64,000 bases of DNA, taken from positions 868,001-932,000 of the forward strand of contig JARGSG010000207.1 in the NCBI GenBank assembly GCA_030374805.1, written 5' to 3'. The DNA is from Gracilaria gracilis (lineage: Eukaryota; Rhodophyta; Florideophyceae; Gracilariales; Gracilariaceae). Position numbers and translations under genes: made by a program. Shown piece by piece: positions 43,007-53,449 of this stretch; the first letter of the stretch is position 1, and each line of letters begins with the position of its first letter. Under the pieces are notes generated by a model. It saw only the letters and a program-made list of their open reading frames with translations. It did no database searches and was not told where the DNA came from.

Positions 43007-43986
43007 ATGCTGTCAAACAAACTTGCAATTTCGTGCCTTCTTTTCTCTATCTGCATCGCTACGGTTAAAGGCGAAGCTGCCCCATGTAGATTTGATACAG
43101 ATTACTGTGAGTTACCATCCAAAGCTAATGCGAACATCCATGAACATCATAATTCCTCTTCAAATAGTTTAGAAGATGGCAGAAGCAAAGAGAAATGCTA
43201 ACTACTTGACTCCTCTGTTTCCAACGAACAGGCAGCTGTAAGTTTGGCTCCTCTTCCCAGGGTATTTGCTGGGATCGTATTGATGGCACACCAGCCTCCG
43301 GAATATGTAGAGAACGATACTGCAAAGCAGGTTGGACTTGTGGTTGTTTGGAGAGGTCGCATCTCTGTCCGATGAAAGCTATAACCAGAAGCACGCTGAT
43401 AGGATTGCAAGGAGGCACGCCATATTGCCGTGATCAGACAGATCGAACCGCCGCACAACCGGTAATTGAGCTAGGAAAATGGTTCATCGGTTTGTCAACA
43501 AGTGGGATGCTCCAGAACGAGTGCAAGGATATCAAATGGTGGCACAATGGTGAGCTTCTGGGAGTTTATGGGGACAGTCCCATTATTACCCCGTCGAACA
43601 TTGGGAGCGAAATGCAGAGAAGAGGAAATCATAGTGCTCTAGAGCTCAGGCGTGGGGACCTTCTCGCATTCAGACTTCGAAATGCCAGTTACTATTGTTT
43701 TACCGGAACCTCCGAAATTCAAGTGAACGGGCAAAGCCTGACGTTGACAGACAGCTCTGTTTCAGCCATGTTCGCTCGACAACATTCGGATAACTGGTTC
43801 AAACCATCATTTGCTCCGACGATTGGACAAAACGAGAGCGTTGCCAAACCGGTTGATTTTGTCCCCCTTCGCACGCAACTGTTCTCGAACGGAAATTCGA
43901 TATTGCCGGGGAGTGACGACTGGAAAGCCCCTGATGGGACAAGAGATCACGAGCGCGGTAACTTTTACTTCCGTATCCGGTTGTAG
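43007..43986 (+). CDS. Secreted Cys-rich family protein, member D (two exons)
   Basis: CDS join(43007..43106,43232..43986), 284 aa. Exon 1 encodes a signal peptide (MLSNKLAISCLLFSICIATV) and PCRFDTDYC. The 125-bp intron (GTGAGT; branch GCTAAC; AACAG) splits the second Cys codon exactly as in member A. The head continues CSCKFG, GICWDR, CRERYCKAGWTCGCLERSHLC. The second domain has CKDIKWWHNGELLG, ALELRRGDLLAFRLRNASYY followed by CF, DNWFKPSF, VPLRTQLFSNGNSILPGSDD and the end NFYFRIRL. It is most like A in the head and C in the body. Secreted, disulphide-rich, function unknown; an extracellular-matrix, lectin-like or defence role is possible but not shown by the sequence. Confidence 0.82.
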
Positions 43987-44983
43987 ACGGCTTCTATATC
44001 ATTGTGTACGTTTCCTTCAAGCTCGTCGAGATGATATTTTTTAATGCAGTTTTGCCCCACAGACGAGTAAACTGATTGCAACATGAGAACCTGTTTTATA
44101 GCCGTGCACGTTCTAACGGGACAGCCCTTCAACAGCACATGGAGAGGACAACTTTTGGGTACACACAAGACAAGCCTGTGCAGCTTTCTATGTAAAGTTT
44201 ATAGGAAGCTGAACAAGCTTTCAACACACCTGAAGCTGAAGTTGCGCTGTCGTACCTCTTTCATGAGTTCCCATCGTCCTTTCACCCAGAGGACGTCATC
44301 CGGTGTGAAGTGACGGTGTTGTCTGGTTTGATTCTATTCGGAAAAGACTTGTGACTGTAGGCCAAATCAATCAAAAGGCCTGACTGATGTGGATTAATAG
44401 CTAAATAACGTCTAACTATTCCGAAAGGGGGCATTTACCAAGTGCTGTAACTTGGATTGTGTTCATCTTTGCGGAAGATAAGGACAAGTATATAGCCAGA
44501 GTGATAGATAAGTGGCCTGATGAAGTGGTTGGCCTTCTTGTGAGAGACATTCCTCAACAGGTAACTCTCTCTATGCCCCGTGCCAATATACATGGCATCA
44601 TATCCGTGAATGAACGCAAATACAAAATTTGACTGAGTCCGTGATAAGCGTTGTCGTATAAATCTGTGTACAGTATTTAGAGGACCTTGAAAGATATGAT
44701 TCGAAGAAGAAGAAGAAATCCGCATTGGGTAGCATAAATATAAATATATATGAATTGTCAGCGTACAAGAATAGCCAAACGTTCTCTCTCTCTCTCTTTA
44801 CGGGAGCCCAACGTTGCATTCACCGTTTCCAGAGTAAGAGCTTTCTCGTCTCGCACATCCAGAGCCGCAGCACTAAACGGTCAGGGGCATAATACAATAC
44901 AATACAATACCCTGACACATCACGGGCCAGAAATGCAGCTGCAGCTGGGGTGACAACTAGCTTCATGCTCTTCCCAAGCAACG
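43987..44983. other. Gap between member D and 5-oxoprolinase
   Basis: Contains a (GAA)n run at about 44703..44715 and a pentamer repeat (ATACA) at about 44889..44909. No supported gene is seen. Confidence 0.5.
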
Positions 44984-47900
44984 TCAAAAACTCTTGCCGA
45001 ACCCGCCACCTCCCGGAGTTTGAATTCGAATAACGTCGCCGTCGTAGACTTCGATTGAGTTCTTCCCTCCAAGATTTGTGACTGATCCATCTTTGCGAAC
45101 TATTTCATTCCTTCCTAGTGCTGCATCACCACCTCCTTGATATCCCCAAGGATTATATTCTCGTCTTTCTGAAAGGACGGAAACCGTCATTGTCTTAGTG
45201 AATTCCAAAGCCCTGACAAGACCATTCCCACCAGTCCATTGGCCAGCACCCCCAGAATTCTTTCTCAAACAGAACTCTCGAACAATCACCGGATAACGTC
45301 GCTCGATGATCTCCGGATCTGTAATGCGTGTGTTCGTCATATGCGTCTGCACACCTGACGCTCCGTTCCATCCCTGACCCGCACCAGAGCCCCCACCAAT
45401 GGTTTCATAGTAGCCCATGGTATCATCTCCGAAAGTTAAATTGTTCATACAACCTTGCGAAGCAGCACATGCCCCAAAAGCTCCCAAAATAACATCTGTA
45501 ACTCTCTGAGAGGTGAGAACGTTTCCGCCAACAACAGCCGCGTTTGCACTTGGTGATAATATTGAGTTCTTCGGGATGAGAATGTTAATGGGATCCAAAC
45601 ATCCTTGGTTGAGAGGAATGTCTTCGTCAACAAGGCATCGCAACGCGTAGATAACGGCGGATCTCGTGACAGCTTCTGGTGCATTTGTATTTCCCTTTGT
45701 TTCAGGACCTGTCCCAGAAAAATCGAAACAGGCAGTGCCTTGCGATCGATCTATCCGAATTTCCAACTTGATGGGGGTTCCATCGTCCATGTAATCTGTG
45801 AAACCAATCGATGTTACCTCCCCGTGGGTCATACTGCTAGAAACATTCCTGAGTAATGCCTGAACTGCTTGTTTGGCTGTCGTTTGGATATGATGCATGT
45901 ACGACTGAACGGTTATCAGCCCTTCAGATTCAATTAATTCTCTGATCAAAGTTATGCCTTTCTTATTTGCAGCTATCTGTGCCCTCACATCTGAGACAAC
46001 ATCCTCAAGACATCTGCAACCAGCCTGCTCTAGACGAGTGCATAGTTCGCTTTCCTGGAACAAATCGTTCCTGACAATGCGCATCGATTGAATTGCAAGC
46101 CCTTCTTCTGCAAGGCTTTTGCTAAACGGAGGCATGGAGCCGGGTGTGGTTCCCCCAATGTCCGCGTGATGTCCCCGAGATGCAACGTAGAAAACGATAT
46201 TTTTTTCATGGTAAACTGGTGTGATGATAGTAATATCTGGTAAGTGTGAACCACCAGCACAGGGGTGATTAGTCAATACCACTTCGCCGTCGACCCAGGA
46301 GTGACCTAAAATAGAAATTTGTCGACGGACTGCATCCTGCATAGACCCAAGATGAACAGGAACGTGGGGGGCGTTCGCCACCAGCCCTCCAGTTTCATCG
46401 AATAAAGCGCATGAGAAGTCAAGACGCTCTTTTATGTTCGTTGATATGGAGGTTCTCTGCAATGTTCGGCCCATCTGCTCTGCGATACCAATGAAGCGGT
46501 TAGCGAAAATCGACAACTTCACGTGATCAACTTGGTCAGGAGATATGCCTTTTGATTTGAGCGAGGCTTCGTCCGATACTGCGTCAGGCTTGATTCTTAT
46601 AATTAGGTTCCCATCTGAAGCCACGCAGGCCACAGAGTTCGGGTCAATGACGATGGTGTTTCCTGCCTTCGAATCAACAATCAAACATGGCCCAGGAAGA
46701 AATGCCTTCCCTGGGGGGAGGTCTGCCATACGCCATACGTCGCTTTCGATCCACCCACCGGAATCTGCGTAGTAGCAATATGTATTCAGAACGGGGGTAG
46801 CCTTTCCAACAAACTTCTCTGAGGTCAGTATGTCTTGAGCTAGTAAGTCATATGCTGTTGTTGTAGAATTGGTTCTGAAGCTCTTGGGGTCGTTCATGTT
46901 TCCAAGACCACGGACTCGTACGTTGTCAATTGTAAGTGGTCGATTCGGAATACTAAAGCCGTGCTCTTGCGAGTACTGCTGGAGAAAGAGATCTTCAAAG
47001 CTGACGTCTTCTGGGCAGGTCTCTCGACCTTCTGGGCATCGAACCATAATCCCAAAGTCGGTTCCTTCGTATCGAAGATCTACGTAAAGCTCAAAACGTA
47101 TCTTTTCGCTTCCAAAGCCTCTTTCTTGCAAGGTATCTTGTACCGAATCCTTAAGGCGAAGCAACAACAACAATGCTTCCTTTCGTGCATCCTCATCAGC
47201 GTACGAAACTCCAAGGGGCTTTTGTAGTTCAACAACACTGTCGGCTAAGGCGATACCATACGCAGAAAGCACGCCCGAATACTTGTGCACATAAACGGTT
47301 TCGATACCGAGCGCTCGCGCTATGGCACACGCATGTTGACCTCCTGCACCGCCAAAGCACGCAAGGGAATGTGTTCGAACATCGTGTCCTTTAGCTTCTG
47401 TGAGCTGGCGAATTGGGCGACACATAGTTTCATTCGCAACTCTAATGAAGCCTTCAGCAACTTGTTCCGGTTCCATTTCACGCTCATTCAATGAGCGAAG
47501 GTCTTCATTGATAACAGAAGTTAGTTCCGCAAACGCTTTTCGAGTGGCATCTACATCCAGGGGTTGATCGGCACTCTCACCAAATATTTGAGGAAAGAGA
47601 GAGGGTTCAATTCTACCCAACATGAGATTTGCATCTGTAACAGTAAGATATCCCCTTTTCCTATAACAAACAGGCCCAGGATGGGCGCCTGCCGACTCAG
47701 GGCCGACATAGAATATACCATTACGATAGAACAAACGTGAGCCACCTCCTGCAGCTACAGTGTTTATATCCAACTGAGGAGCTTGAATTGTCACACCGGC
47801 AGTTTCCGTCTCAAAAATGTGATCTAGGTGCCCTGAATATCGAGAAACATCAGTTGAAGTTCCACCCATATCAAACCCGATCAATGGCCGAATAGTGTCT

Positions 47901-48850
47901 ACGCTCTTCTCAAAACCATAGAAGGACTTCGCGTAACCAACAACTCCTCCGGCAGGGCCGGACAGGATAGCCAAGTATCCACTGAAATGATCGATATCGC
48001 AAAGGCCCCCGTCACTTTGCATGAACTGAACGTCGACATCTCTAAGACGGTCCACAAATCCCGATCGGAACTTACTTATATAGTTTCTGATTAAGGGTGT
48101 TAGATATGCATCAACTGTAGCCGTAAATGCGCGTGGGACGATCTTAACCATAGGAGTTAGTTCCGAAGACAATGACACATGCTTGAAGCCATGCTGGAGA
48201 GCTATTTCACGAACTTGACGCTCATGGTCTTTGAAAACATAGGAATGCATGAGGGCAACTGCAAGCGATTGCAAACCCGTTTTCCTGAGTTCTTGCAGAC
48301 TCGCTGAAAGGGACTCTTCGTCAAGTTCACTGCGAACTTTCACTGGCAGATGAAGATGATCCGCGTGACGACGGTAAACATTTTCTGCTTTATCAAGAAT
48401 AACTCGTTCACCGGCTTCAATCGATGCACAACACAGTGGTGGCCTCTTCCTCACCTTTAGATCAAACAGATTTGGTCTGGTTTGGTTGCCAATAGCAAGA
48501 ATATCACCAAGTCCTTCTGTAACTATCAGAGCACATGGTTTACCCTTTCTCTCCAGGAGTGCATTTGTTGCAATCGTTGTGCCCATTCGAATAGATTGGA
48601 TGTGAGTGGTATCAAGCGGCTGGTCTCGTCGTAGTTTCACTCCAAGTACAATCTGCAAGATTCGTCGAATTGCTTCTGTGGGGGCATCAGAATAACTACG
48701 AGGATCTTCTGAGAGGAGCTTCAGTACATATTTTTCGGTTGAAATCGTGTCTCCATGTTCACTACTTCGACGGTCTACTTCGGCGTAGACGTCTGTGAAA
48801 GTTCCTCCGCGATCTATCGAGATGCGAATTCTTGGAAAGATGGGACTCAT
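44984..48850 (-). CDS. OPLAH: 5-oxoprolinase (ATP-hydrolysing)
   Basis: The product is 1288 aa, exactly the usual length for eukaryotic OPLAH; the ATG at 48850 (MSPIFPRIRISIDRGGTFTD) is chosen because the upstream extension starts at a non-ATG codon. Domain order: hydantoinase/oxoprolinase N-terminal (RISIDRGGTFTDVYAEVD, the nucleotide-binding strand), HyuA with IGFDMGGTSTDVSRYSG and LDINTVAAGGGSRLF, then HyuB from about residue 760 (FANRFIGIAEQMGRTLQRTS, LTNHPCAGGSHLPDITIITP, GCLDPINILIPKNS). It opens 5-oxoproline to glutamate in the gamma-glutamyl (glutathione) cycle in the cytosol. It is intronless and every landmark is intact. It is divergent from the next gene, 1.05 kb away. Confidence 0.97.
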   Translation of the reverse strand: MSPIFPRIRISIDRGGTFTDVYAEVDRRSSEHGDTISTEKYVLKLLSEDPRSYSDAPTEAIRRILQIVLGVKLRRDQPLDTTHIQSIRMGTTIATNALLERKGKPCALIVTEGLGDILAIGNQTRPNLFDLKVRKRPPLCCASIEAGERVILDKAENVYRRHADHLHLPVKVRSELDEESLSASLQELRKTGLQSLAVALMHSYVFKDHERQVREIALQHGFKHVSLSSELTPMVKIVPRAFTATVDAYLTPLIRNYISKFRSGFVDRLRDVDVQFMQSDGGLCDIDHFSGYLAILSGPAGGVVGYAKSFYGFEKSVDTIRPLIGFDMGGTSTDVSRYSGHLDHIFETETAGVTIQAPQLDINTVAAGGGSRLFYRNGIFYVGPESAGAHPGPVCYRKRGYLTVTDANLMLGRIEPSLFPQIFGESADQPLDVDATRKAFAELTSVINEDLRSLNEREMEPEQVAEGFIRVANETMCRPIRQLTEAKGHDVRTHSLACFGGAGGQHACAIARALGIETVYVHKYSGVLSAYGIALADSVVELQKPLGVSYADEDARKEALLLLLRLKDSVQDTLQERGFGSEKIRFELYVDLRYEGTDFGIMVRCPEGRETCPEDVSFEDLFLQQYSQEHGFSIPNRPLTIDNVRVRGLGNMNDPKSFRTNSTTTAYDLLAQDILTSEKFVGKATPVLNTYCYYADSGGWIESDVWRMADLPPGKAFLPGPCLIVDSKAGNTIVIDPNSVACVASDGNLIIRIKPDAVSDEASLKSKGISPDQVDHVKLSIFANRFIGIAEQMGRTLQRTSISTNIKERLDFSCALFDETGGLVANAPHVPVHLGSMQDAVRRQISILGHSWVDGEVVLTNHPCAGGSHLPDITIITPVYHEKNIVFYVASRGHHADIGGTTPGSMPPFSKSLAEEGLAIQSMRIVRNDLFQESELCTRLEQAGCRCLEDVVSDVRAQIAANKKGITLIRELIESEGLITVQSYMHHIQTTAKQAVQALLRNVSSSMTHGEVTSIGFTDYMDDGTPIKLEIRIDRSQGTACFDFSGTGPETKGNTNAPEAVTRSAVIYALRCLVDEDIPLNQGCLDPINILIPKNSILSPSANAAVVGGNVLTSQRVTDVILGAFGACAASQGCMNNLTFGDDTMGYYETIGGGSGAGQGWNGASGVQTHMTNTRITDPEIIERRYPVIVREFCLRKNSGGAGQWTGGNGLVRALEFTKTMTVSVLSERREYNPWGYQGGGDAALGRNEIVRKDGSVTNLGGKNSIEVYDGDVIRIQTPGGGGFGKSF

Positions 48851-49900
48851 GCTGTCTCTTGTAACCACTGCTTGTAGCCACTGCTTGTGACAGGAAAGCC
48901 CGACAATAGGAGGGAATACGGAACGTTAAATGTAAAACAAATAACCCTATCCTATGCGGAAGTTCACGGAATGAGTGTTAGACACCTGAAATGAGACGGG
49001 AGTTCTCTCTATGTCCGAACTTTGCAATTCCTGTTTAGAGCGGTTTTCTTTCGGTCCTTAGGGCTGGCCTCTTTAGCGTGACGTTCTTGGAGGCGACGTT
49101 TCAAACATCAGTCAGCACACACACAGACGCATAATAAGGTTGAAAGAAACTATCCTGGTTCGAAGATGAGCTACTGTGGCAATAGCTCAATATCTCAATA
49201 CCACAGTTTTCCCGGGACATGTCAATGTGAAGCCCGGAATTGCGCCTTGATGCGTTAAAATAGAAACCGACAACGAAGCTTTTCCTTTTGATGTACTCGT
49301 ATCGCCCTTGCACCTTCGTAAAACACTTAACAGACCCAGTGGTACAGAACCATAAGCAAGTTGGATGCTACCGGTATCCTTATCAGAGGATCTGCGTAGA
49401 GACAAGAGATGAATTCCGAGGTTGTACCTCACGAAGTGGGAGATGCATGTGAAACGAGTCACATGGCTCTGTTTATGAATTGCGCGGTTCGCACGTGGAC
49501 ACGTGGGAACGTCACTTGAAAAATTACTAATTATATCGAACAGAGAACAGTTCAATAATCAATTGCCCTCCATTTCAAAATGTATCGCGAGTCATTGGTT
49601 GCTTTGAATTCAACCGTTACGAAAATATTTGAATTTGTGCTCTACTCAAAACAAGTTGCAGGTCTCCGGTGCAAGCCTGGCATCGGCACAATGATCATCA
49701 GCACGTTTCGCCGCTGCTGCTCTGCGCTTCGACCGCACTATGAGGTCTTAGGATTTCTAGGGGCGGGCATTCACCGGCGTGAACAAAACACGACCATGAC
49801 TTTGCGTACTTCGAAGAAGCTCCTCGTTCCATAGCTTCCGCTTCGTTCAATTCGCATTTCCTCCCCTACTATATGATAAAGGACTGCAACACTCCCAGTG
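48851..49900. promoter_or_regulatory. Divergent intergenic region 5-oxoprolinase / disordered protein
   Basis: About 1.05 kb. An 84-codon ATG frame at 49580..49834 (+) is of doubtful significance. No specific promoter element was recognised. Confidence 0.35.
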
Positions 49901-51748
49901 ATGTCACCGACAACTAGTACTCAACCAGGCTCTTCTTCCGGGGAAGAATGGCTCGAGAACATCAAGTGTCCATCGTACTTCGACTTCGAAGCTGCTGTCG
50001 CATATCCGTGTACCGTCGGAGATGACAACCCACCTCTGCGAGAATCTGTATATGATAGTGATGACGAAACTCGAGGCTTCTTCCGTTCTCTTCAGGATAA
50101 TCCTTCATTACATCCTACCTTGCACAGGAGGTCTCTTTCTCCGCAACGGAACAGGCTGCAGAACATGGGAAAACCTTTGTATCGCCACCGTCCAAAAACT
50201 ACTTTCGCCGAATACCTCACAGAATTCCAACAGAAGAAAGCACATCAAACAGATGGAACCATGTCGAACACCATAGCTTTGCCTTCGAAATCAGATTCAT
50301 CCCCAGCACGGGACCTTACATCCCAAACAAACCTCTCAAATTCGTATTGCACACCATCTCCGCCACAGCAGGATGTCCATCGTCACAATCGCAGTGATGG
50401 CTGGACCCCAAAGTTCTCCAAAGACGAAAAGTCCGCCCCATCAAGGCGACCACGACGTTCACCGGCTTCCACTGTGTCGACAAAAGTGGAACAAAGGGTA
50501 ATTCTGGAGCAGCCTCGACCACAAGCGCAACCAAATCCCGCACGACGTAAACCCCGTCCTCCTGAAAGAAGTGTCCCACGGGCTGCATCTTCAACATTAG
50601 CGAAGAACGGGCGTCTGTCGAAGCCCATTCTTGCGCGTCCTACATTAGGTGCAGAACGTGAGTTCAGTAGCGATACCACGGGGAATCGCTGTACTCAAAA
50701 CTCAGGTTTAACTGAAAAAGGAGGTGGAAGTCTGAAGCCGACTTCAGCTTCGCGATCACGCAGTGATCATTACCTTGCTGGCCTCCAAGCTAGCGTAGCG
50801 GAAGACAATACAATCCCGGACTTGGACTTCGTCAAGATAATGGAAGCCCATAATCAACGCCTGCGAATAAGAAAGAGTGAAAGAAGATCTGGAAGCACTA
50901 ACTCAAGTACGGAAAGCGAAAAAGCTTTTGATAGTAGTCAACCGTCGGAGCATGTACCTCCCACTGCACCTGAAGAGGGAGCCTATCGTGGAAATAATCA
51001 TAGGGCGATGAATGGTGATAGAAGAGGACCAGACTTGAGCGAAAATGGGGTTCCAAGGTTGATGGTCGACGCCGGCGAGAACTCTACCGAAGGTAGAATA
51101 CATTCTACAAAATCATCCAGCACTCGGGAGAATTCTCTATCGGAATTGCTTCAAATGGAGAACGAAAAGGTATTGGAAGAACGCAAACGACGGCTCCCGG
51201 AACGACGAAAAGCTCTTCAAGAAAATCGGAGAAACGCGTTGAGAAATATAAGAGCTAGTGGGATTGGAGACCGACGCATCAATCCCATCTCTGCTCAAAT
51301 TGAATTCACTTCAGCCGAGGTCAAGCGGCCTTTGGGAAGAGCTAATGATATCACACAGAGTAATAGTCACCAGAAAAACGAACAGAAGCAGCTATCAGAT
51401 GCACAATATGGACGGAACCAGAAGCGGGGGCTGCTGGGTTATCGCTCTCGAATGCACGAAAGCAAACCGAATCTTTCGTCCGGCGCTTTCAATGACGAAC
51501 GGCATCAAGCAAGGACTACTAATTTGTGTAGAACTGGACGTCCAAAGGCAAATACCAAAAATCCTCCGTTGCGAGCAGATATGAATGCTCGTGAGGCTGA
51601 TCCATCTACTCTTCGAGACACCGAGGAGGATCCCACGCAAATCTGGCCATCAAAAATTGAAGCCTCCGACGATCTTAATCTTCTTCTTTCGGAGCATAAC
51701 AACAGGATTCGAAAAAATAGGGCAGCCGTTGGTGCAATAAACAACTGA
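49901..51748 (+). CDS. Large disordered basic protein, possibly TPX2-like
   Basis: The product is 615 aa; start at ATG 49901. It is mostly disordered and rich in Arg/Ser/Pro/Asn. The N-terminus (EEWLENIKCPSYFDFEAAVA) resembles the short APxYxDF block that opens TPX2 spindle-assembly factors. Two internal copies of a motif, DLDFVKIMEAHNQRLRIRKS (about 302-321) and DLNLLLSEHNNRIRKNR (near the C-terminus), share DL..(n)..HNxR[LI]R. A Glu/Arg helix (MENEKVLEERKRRLPERRKA) sits between them. If TPX2-like, it would bind microtubules and importin in mitosis; this is a hypothesis from weak motifs. No enzyme domain is present. It is convergent with the OTU gene (113-bp gap). Confidence 0.45.
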   Translation: MSPTTSTQPGSSSGEEWLENIKCPSYFDFEAAVAYPCTVGDDNPPLRESVYDSDDETRGFFRSLQDNPSLHPTLHRRSLSPQRNRLQNMGKPLYRHRPKTTFAEYLTEFQQKKAHQTDGTMSNTIALPSKSDSSPARDLTSQTNLSNSYCTPSPPQQDVHRHNRSDGWTPKFSKDEKSAPSRRPRRSPASTVSTKVEQRVILEQPRPQAQPNPARRKPRPPERSVPRAASSTLAKNGRLSKPILARPTLGAEREFSSDTTGNRCTQNSGLTEKGGGSLKPTSASRSRSDHYLAGLQASVAEDNTIPDLDFVKIMEAHNQRLRIRKSERRSGSTNSSTESEKAFDSSQPSEHVPPTAPEEGAYRGNNHRAMNGDRRGPDLSENGVPRLMVDAGENSTEGRIHSTKSSSTRENSLSELLQMENEKVLEERKRRLPERRKALQENRRNALRNIRASGIGDRRINPISAQIEFTSAEVKRPLGRANDITQSNSHQKNEQKQLSDAQYGRNQKRGLLGYRSRMHESKPNLSSGAFNDERHQARTTNLCRTGRPKANTKNPPLRADMNAREADPSTLRDTEEDPTQIWPSKIEASDDLNLLLSEHNNRIRKNRAAVGAINN

Positions 51749-51861
51749 ATAGTTCATAGTTCATAGTATGGTATGGTGTGTTTGAATTAGTATTACGGCC
51801 TGGATCCGTCTGCAGCAGAAAGAAAGAACATTATCAGCAGTACGGAGGGTTTAAGAGTTGC

Positions 51862-52749
51862 TCATGTGTTTGATTGAGTGACAACGCTATTATAATGCTC
51901 ACCTAATCCGTAGTACTTTTTGTGGAAAGAAACCCTGAAGACTGTGTTGTCGCCACTGGTGCTACTCATTGTCACTACAGGCATATCAGCAGCATAGATT
52001 TCTATTGCGGCACCGAGGAGCTCCGCCATGGCTTTAACTTCGACCTGGCCACCCCAGACGGCTTCATTCCGAAGTTGCTCGCAGTATTGAATGAGCTTTT
52101 CTTCATCGCCACCAACTTCATCTATGAAAGGCGCGTACTCTTCCTTGTGCTGCATCAGGTGATTGGCAGTGGCATGTCGCAATCCCTCCACAGAAGCCGG
52201 AATATTTGACGCGAAGCCTTTCGTTTCCATTTGATGGGCTATGGCACTATACAAACAATGACCGTCAGCAGATACTGCATGAATTCGAAGATTCTTGGGT
52301 GTAAGTTGGGACTCAATCGCTTTCATTTCGAGCTGTTTCGGAGTTGGTCCCATGCTTGCCTTCTCTTCAGCGATGCGACGCTGTTCATCGGCGTCCTTCT
52401 CCGCTTTTCTTCTTCGTCTCCTTGCGGCTTTTGATTCCCCTCTCGGCTCTTGGTTCTTACTTTCATGGGTTCCTTCCGTGAAAATTGACGAAGTTGAAGC
52501 ACCTCCTACATCGTCAATGGGCGGTATTCCAAGTTCTTCTAGCTCTGTGGCCAATCTTGCGTGTAGTTTCTTTTCTTCTAGGGATAACTCTTCAATCGCC
52601 CTAGCTCGCTCGACACGATACTTTTTCGGAATAGAAGAAAGTAGTCGTTCTGATTTCTTTCTGAACTCTGCAATTTCCCCTGCTTGCCTCTGTCTCACTC
52701 TCGAAGGGTTTATTGAAGGCAAAGAAATGTCATCTTCGTCGGTTGCCAT
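51862..52749 (-). CDS. OTU deubiquitinase, OTUD6/OTU2 type
   Basis: The product is 295 aa; start at ATG 52749 (MATDEDDISL). An N-terminal helical, charged region of about 150 residues (RQRQAGEIAEFRKKSERLLS, then SKAARRRRRKAEKDADEQ) is typical of OTUD6B and yeast Otu2. The catalytic OTU domain runs from about 150 to the end: ADGHCLYSAIAHQ with Asp162 and Cys165, a central WGGQVEVKAMAELLGAAIEI block and the C-terminal His285 (GEHYNSV). The triad is complete. OTUD6B/Otu2 associates with ribosomes and translation-initiation factors and trims ubiquitin. It is divergent from CSN6. Confidence 0.93.
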   Translation of the reverse strand: MATDEDDISLPSINPSRVRQRQAGEIAEFRKKSERLLSSIPKKYRVERARAIEELSLEEKKLHARLATELEELGIPPIDDVGGASTSSIFTEGTHESKNQEPRGESKAARRRRRKAEKDADEQRRIAEEKASMGPTPKQLEMKAIESQLTPKNLRIHAVSADGHCLYSAIAHQMETKGFASNIPASVEGLRHATANHLMQHKEEYAPFIDEVGGDEEKLIQYCEQLRNEAVWGGQVEVKAMAELLGAAIEIYAADMPVVTMSSTSGDNTVFRVSFHKKYYGLGEHYNSVVTQSNT

Positions 52750-53449
52750 GGCAATGAAAATTCTTCCCCTTCTCGAACGACCTTGTGCGTGTGCGAAATG
52801 CCAATGACACGAATCCAAATGCAGAGTAAAGCTGAATGCGAGGGCTACAAGAGTACAATTGGGTACCTTTGGTTTCTACTCTTGGAGACCTTTTGCTTTC
52901 GTACCGAATTAACAAGGAGAGAGACGTTGGTTTGTTTTATGGTGTGGCACCAATTCAACAAGAGTGGCGTTGATCCTCGTAATGTCGGATGATCAACATT
53001 TGGACGAGAACATTGTATCAGTGCTTTTCAAAAACTGAAAATATTTGCGAAAACTAGATCTACTGTGTCTTGACCTTCAAAGCCTATATCGATGCTGGGC
53101 AAAATTTAACCGATTTCGTTACTGACATATCTACTAGAGGACCAGCGGGAAATAGCGAAGACCTGAAGTAAAGCCGTCCCTATCTGTGTGTGTCTGGAGT
53201 TGTCTAACATATAACTTCGTTTCTCAAGCCCTGGTGCTTTCCGTGTTTCTTTTACTGAAATAGCTCTTTACATCTGCTTTTACGAGAGAGAGAGTCTTGT
53301 TCATACTTGTTTCTGCTTTTGAAGTCGGAAGAGTTGTCGTTGACGCAAATACCGGTATCGACCACCTCCAACATCAACATATATTTCGCCACGAGTTGGA
53401 ACTGTTCGTCTTCATTTGATACCTGCATGCCTCTCTCTCATTCTTAATC
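52750..53449. promoter_or_regulatory. Divergent intergenic region OTU / CSN6
   Basis: A 700-bp region between two genes of the ubiquitin system. No specific element was recognised and no gene is supported. Confidence 0.4.

Noticed and set aside
38939-44717. (CTT)n at about 38940 and (GAA)n at about 44703 as further LINE tails
   Set aside because: The sequence next to these runs does not match the 3' end of the LINE at 40.4 kb, so they are treated as plain microsatellites.
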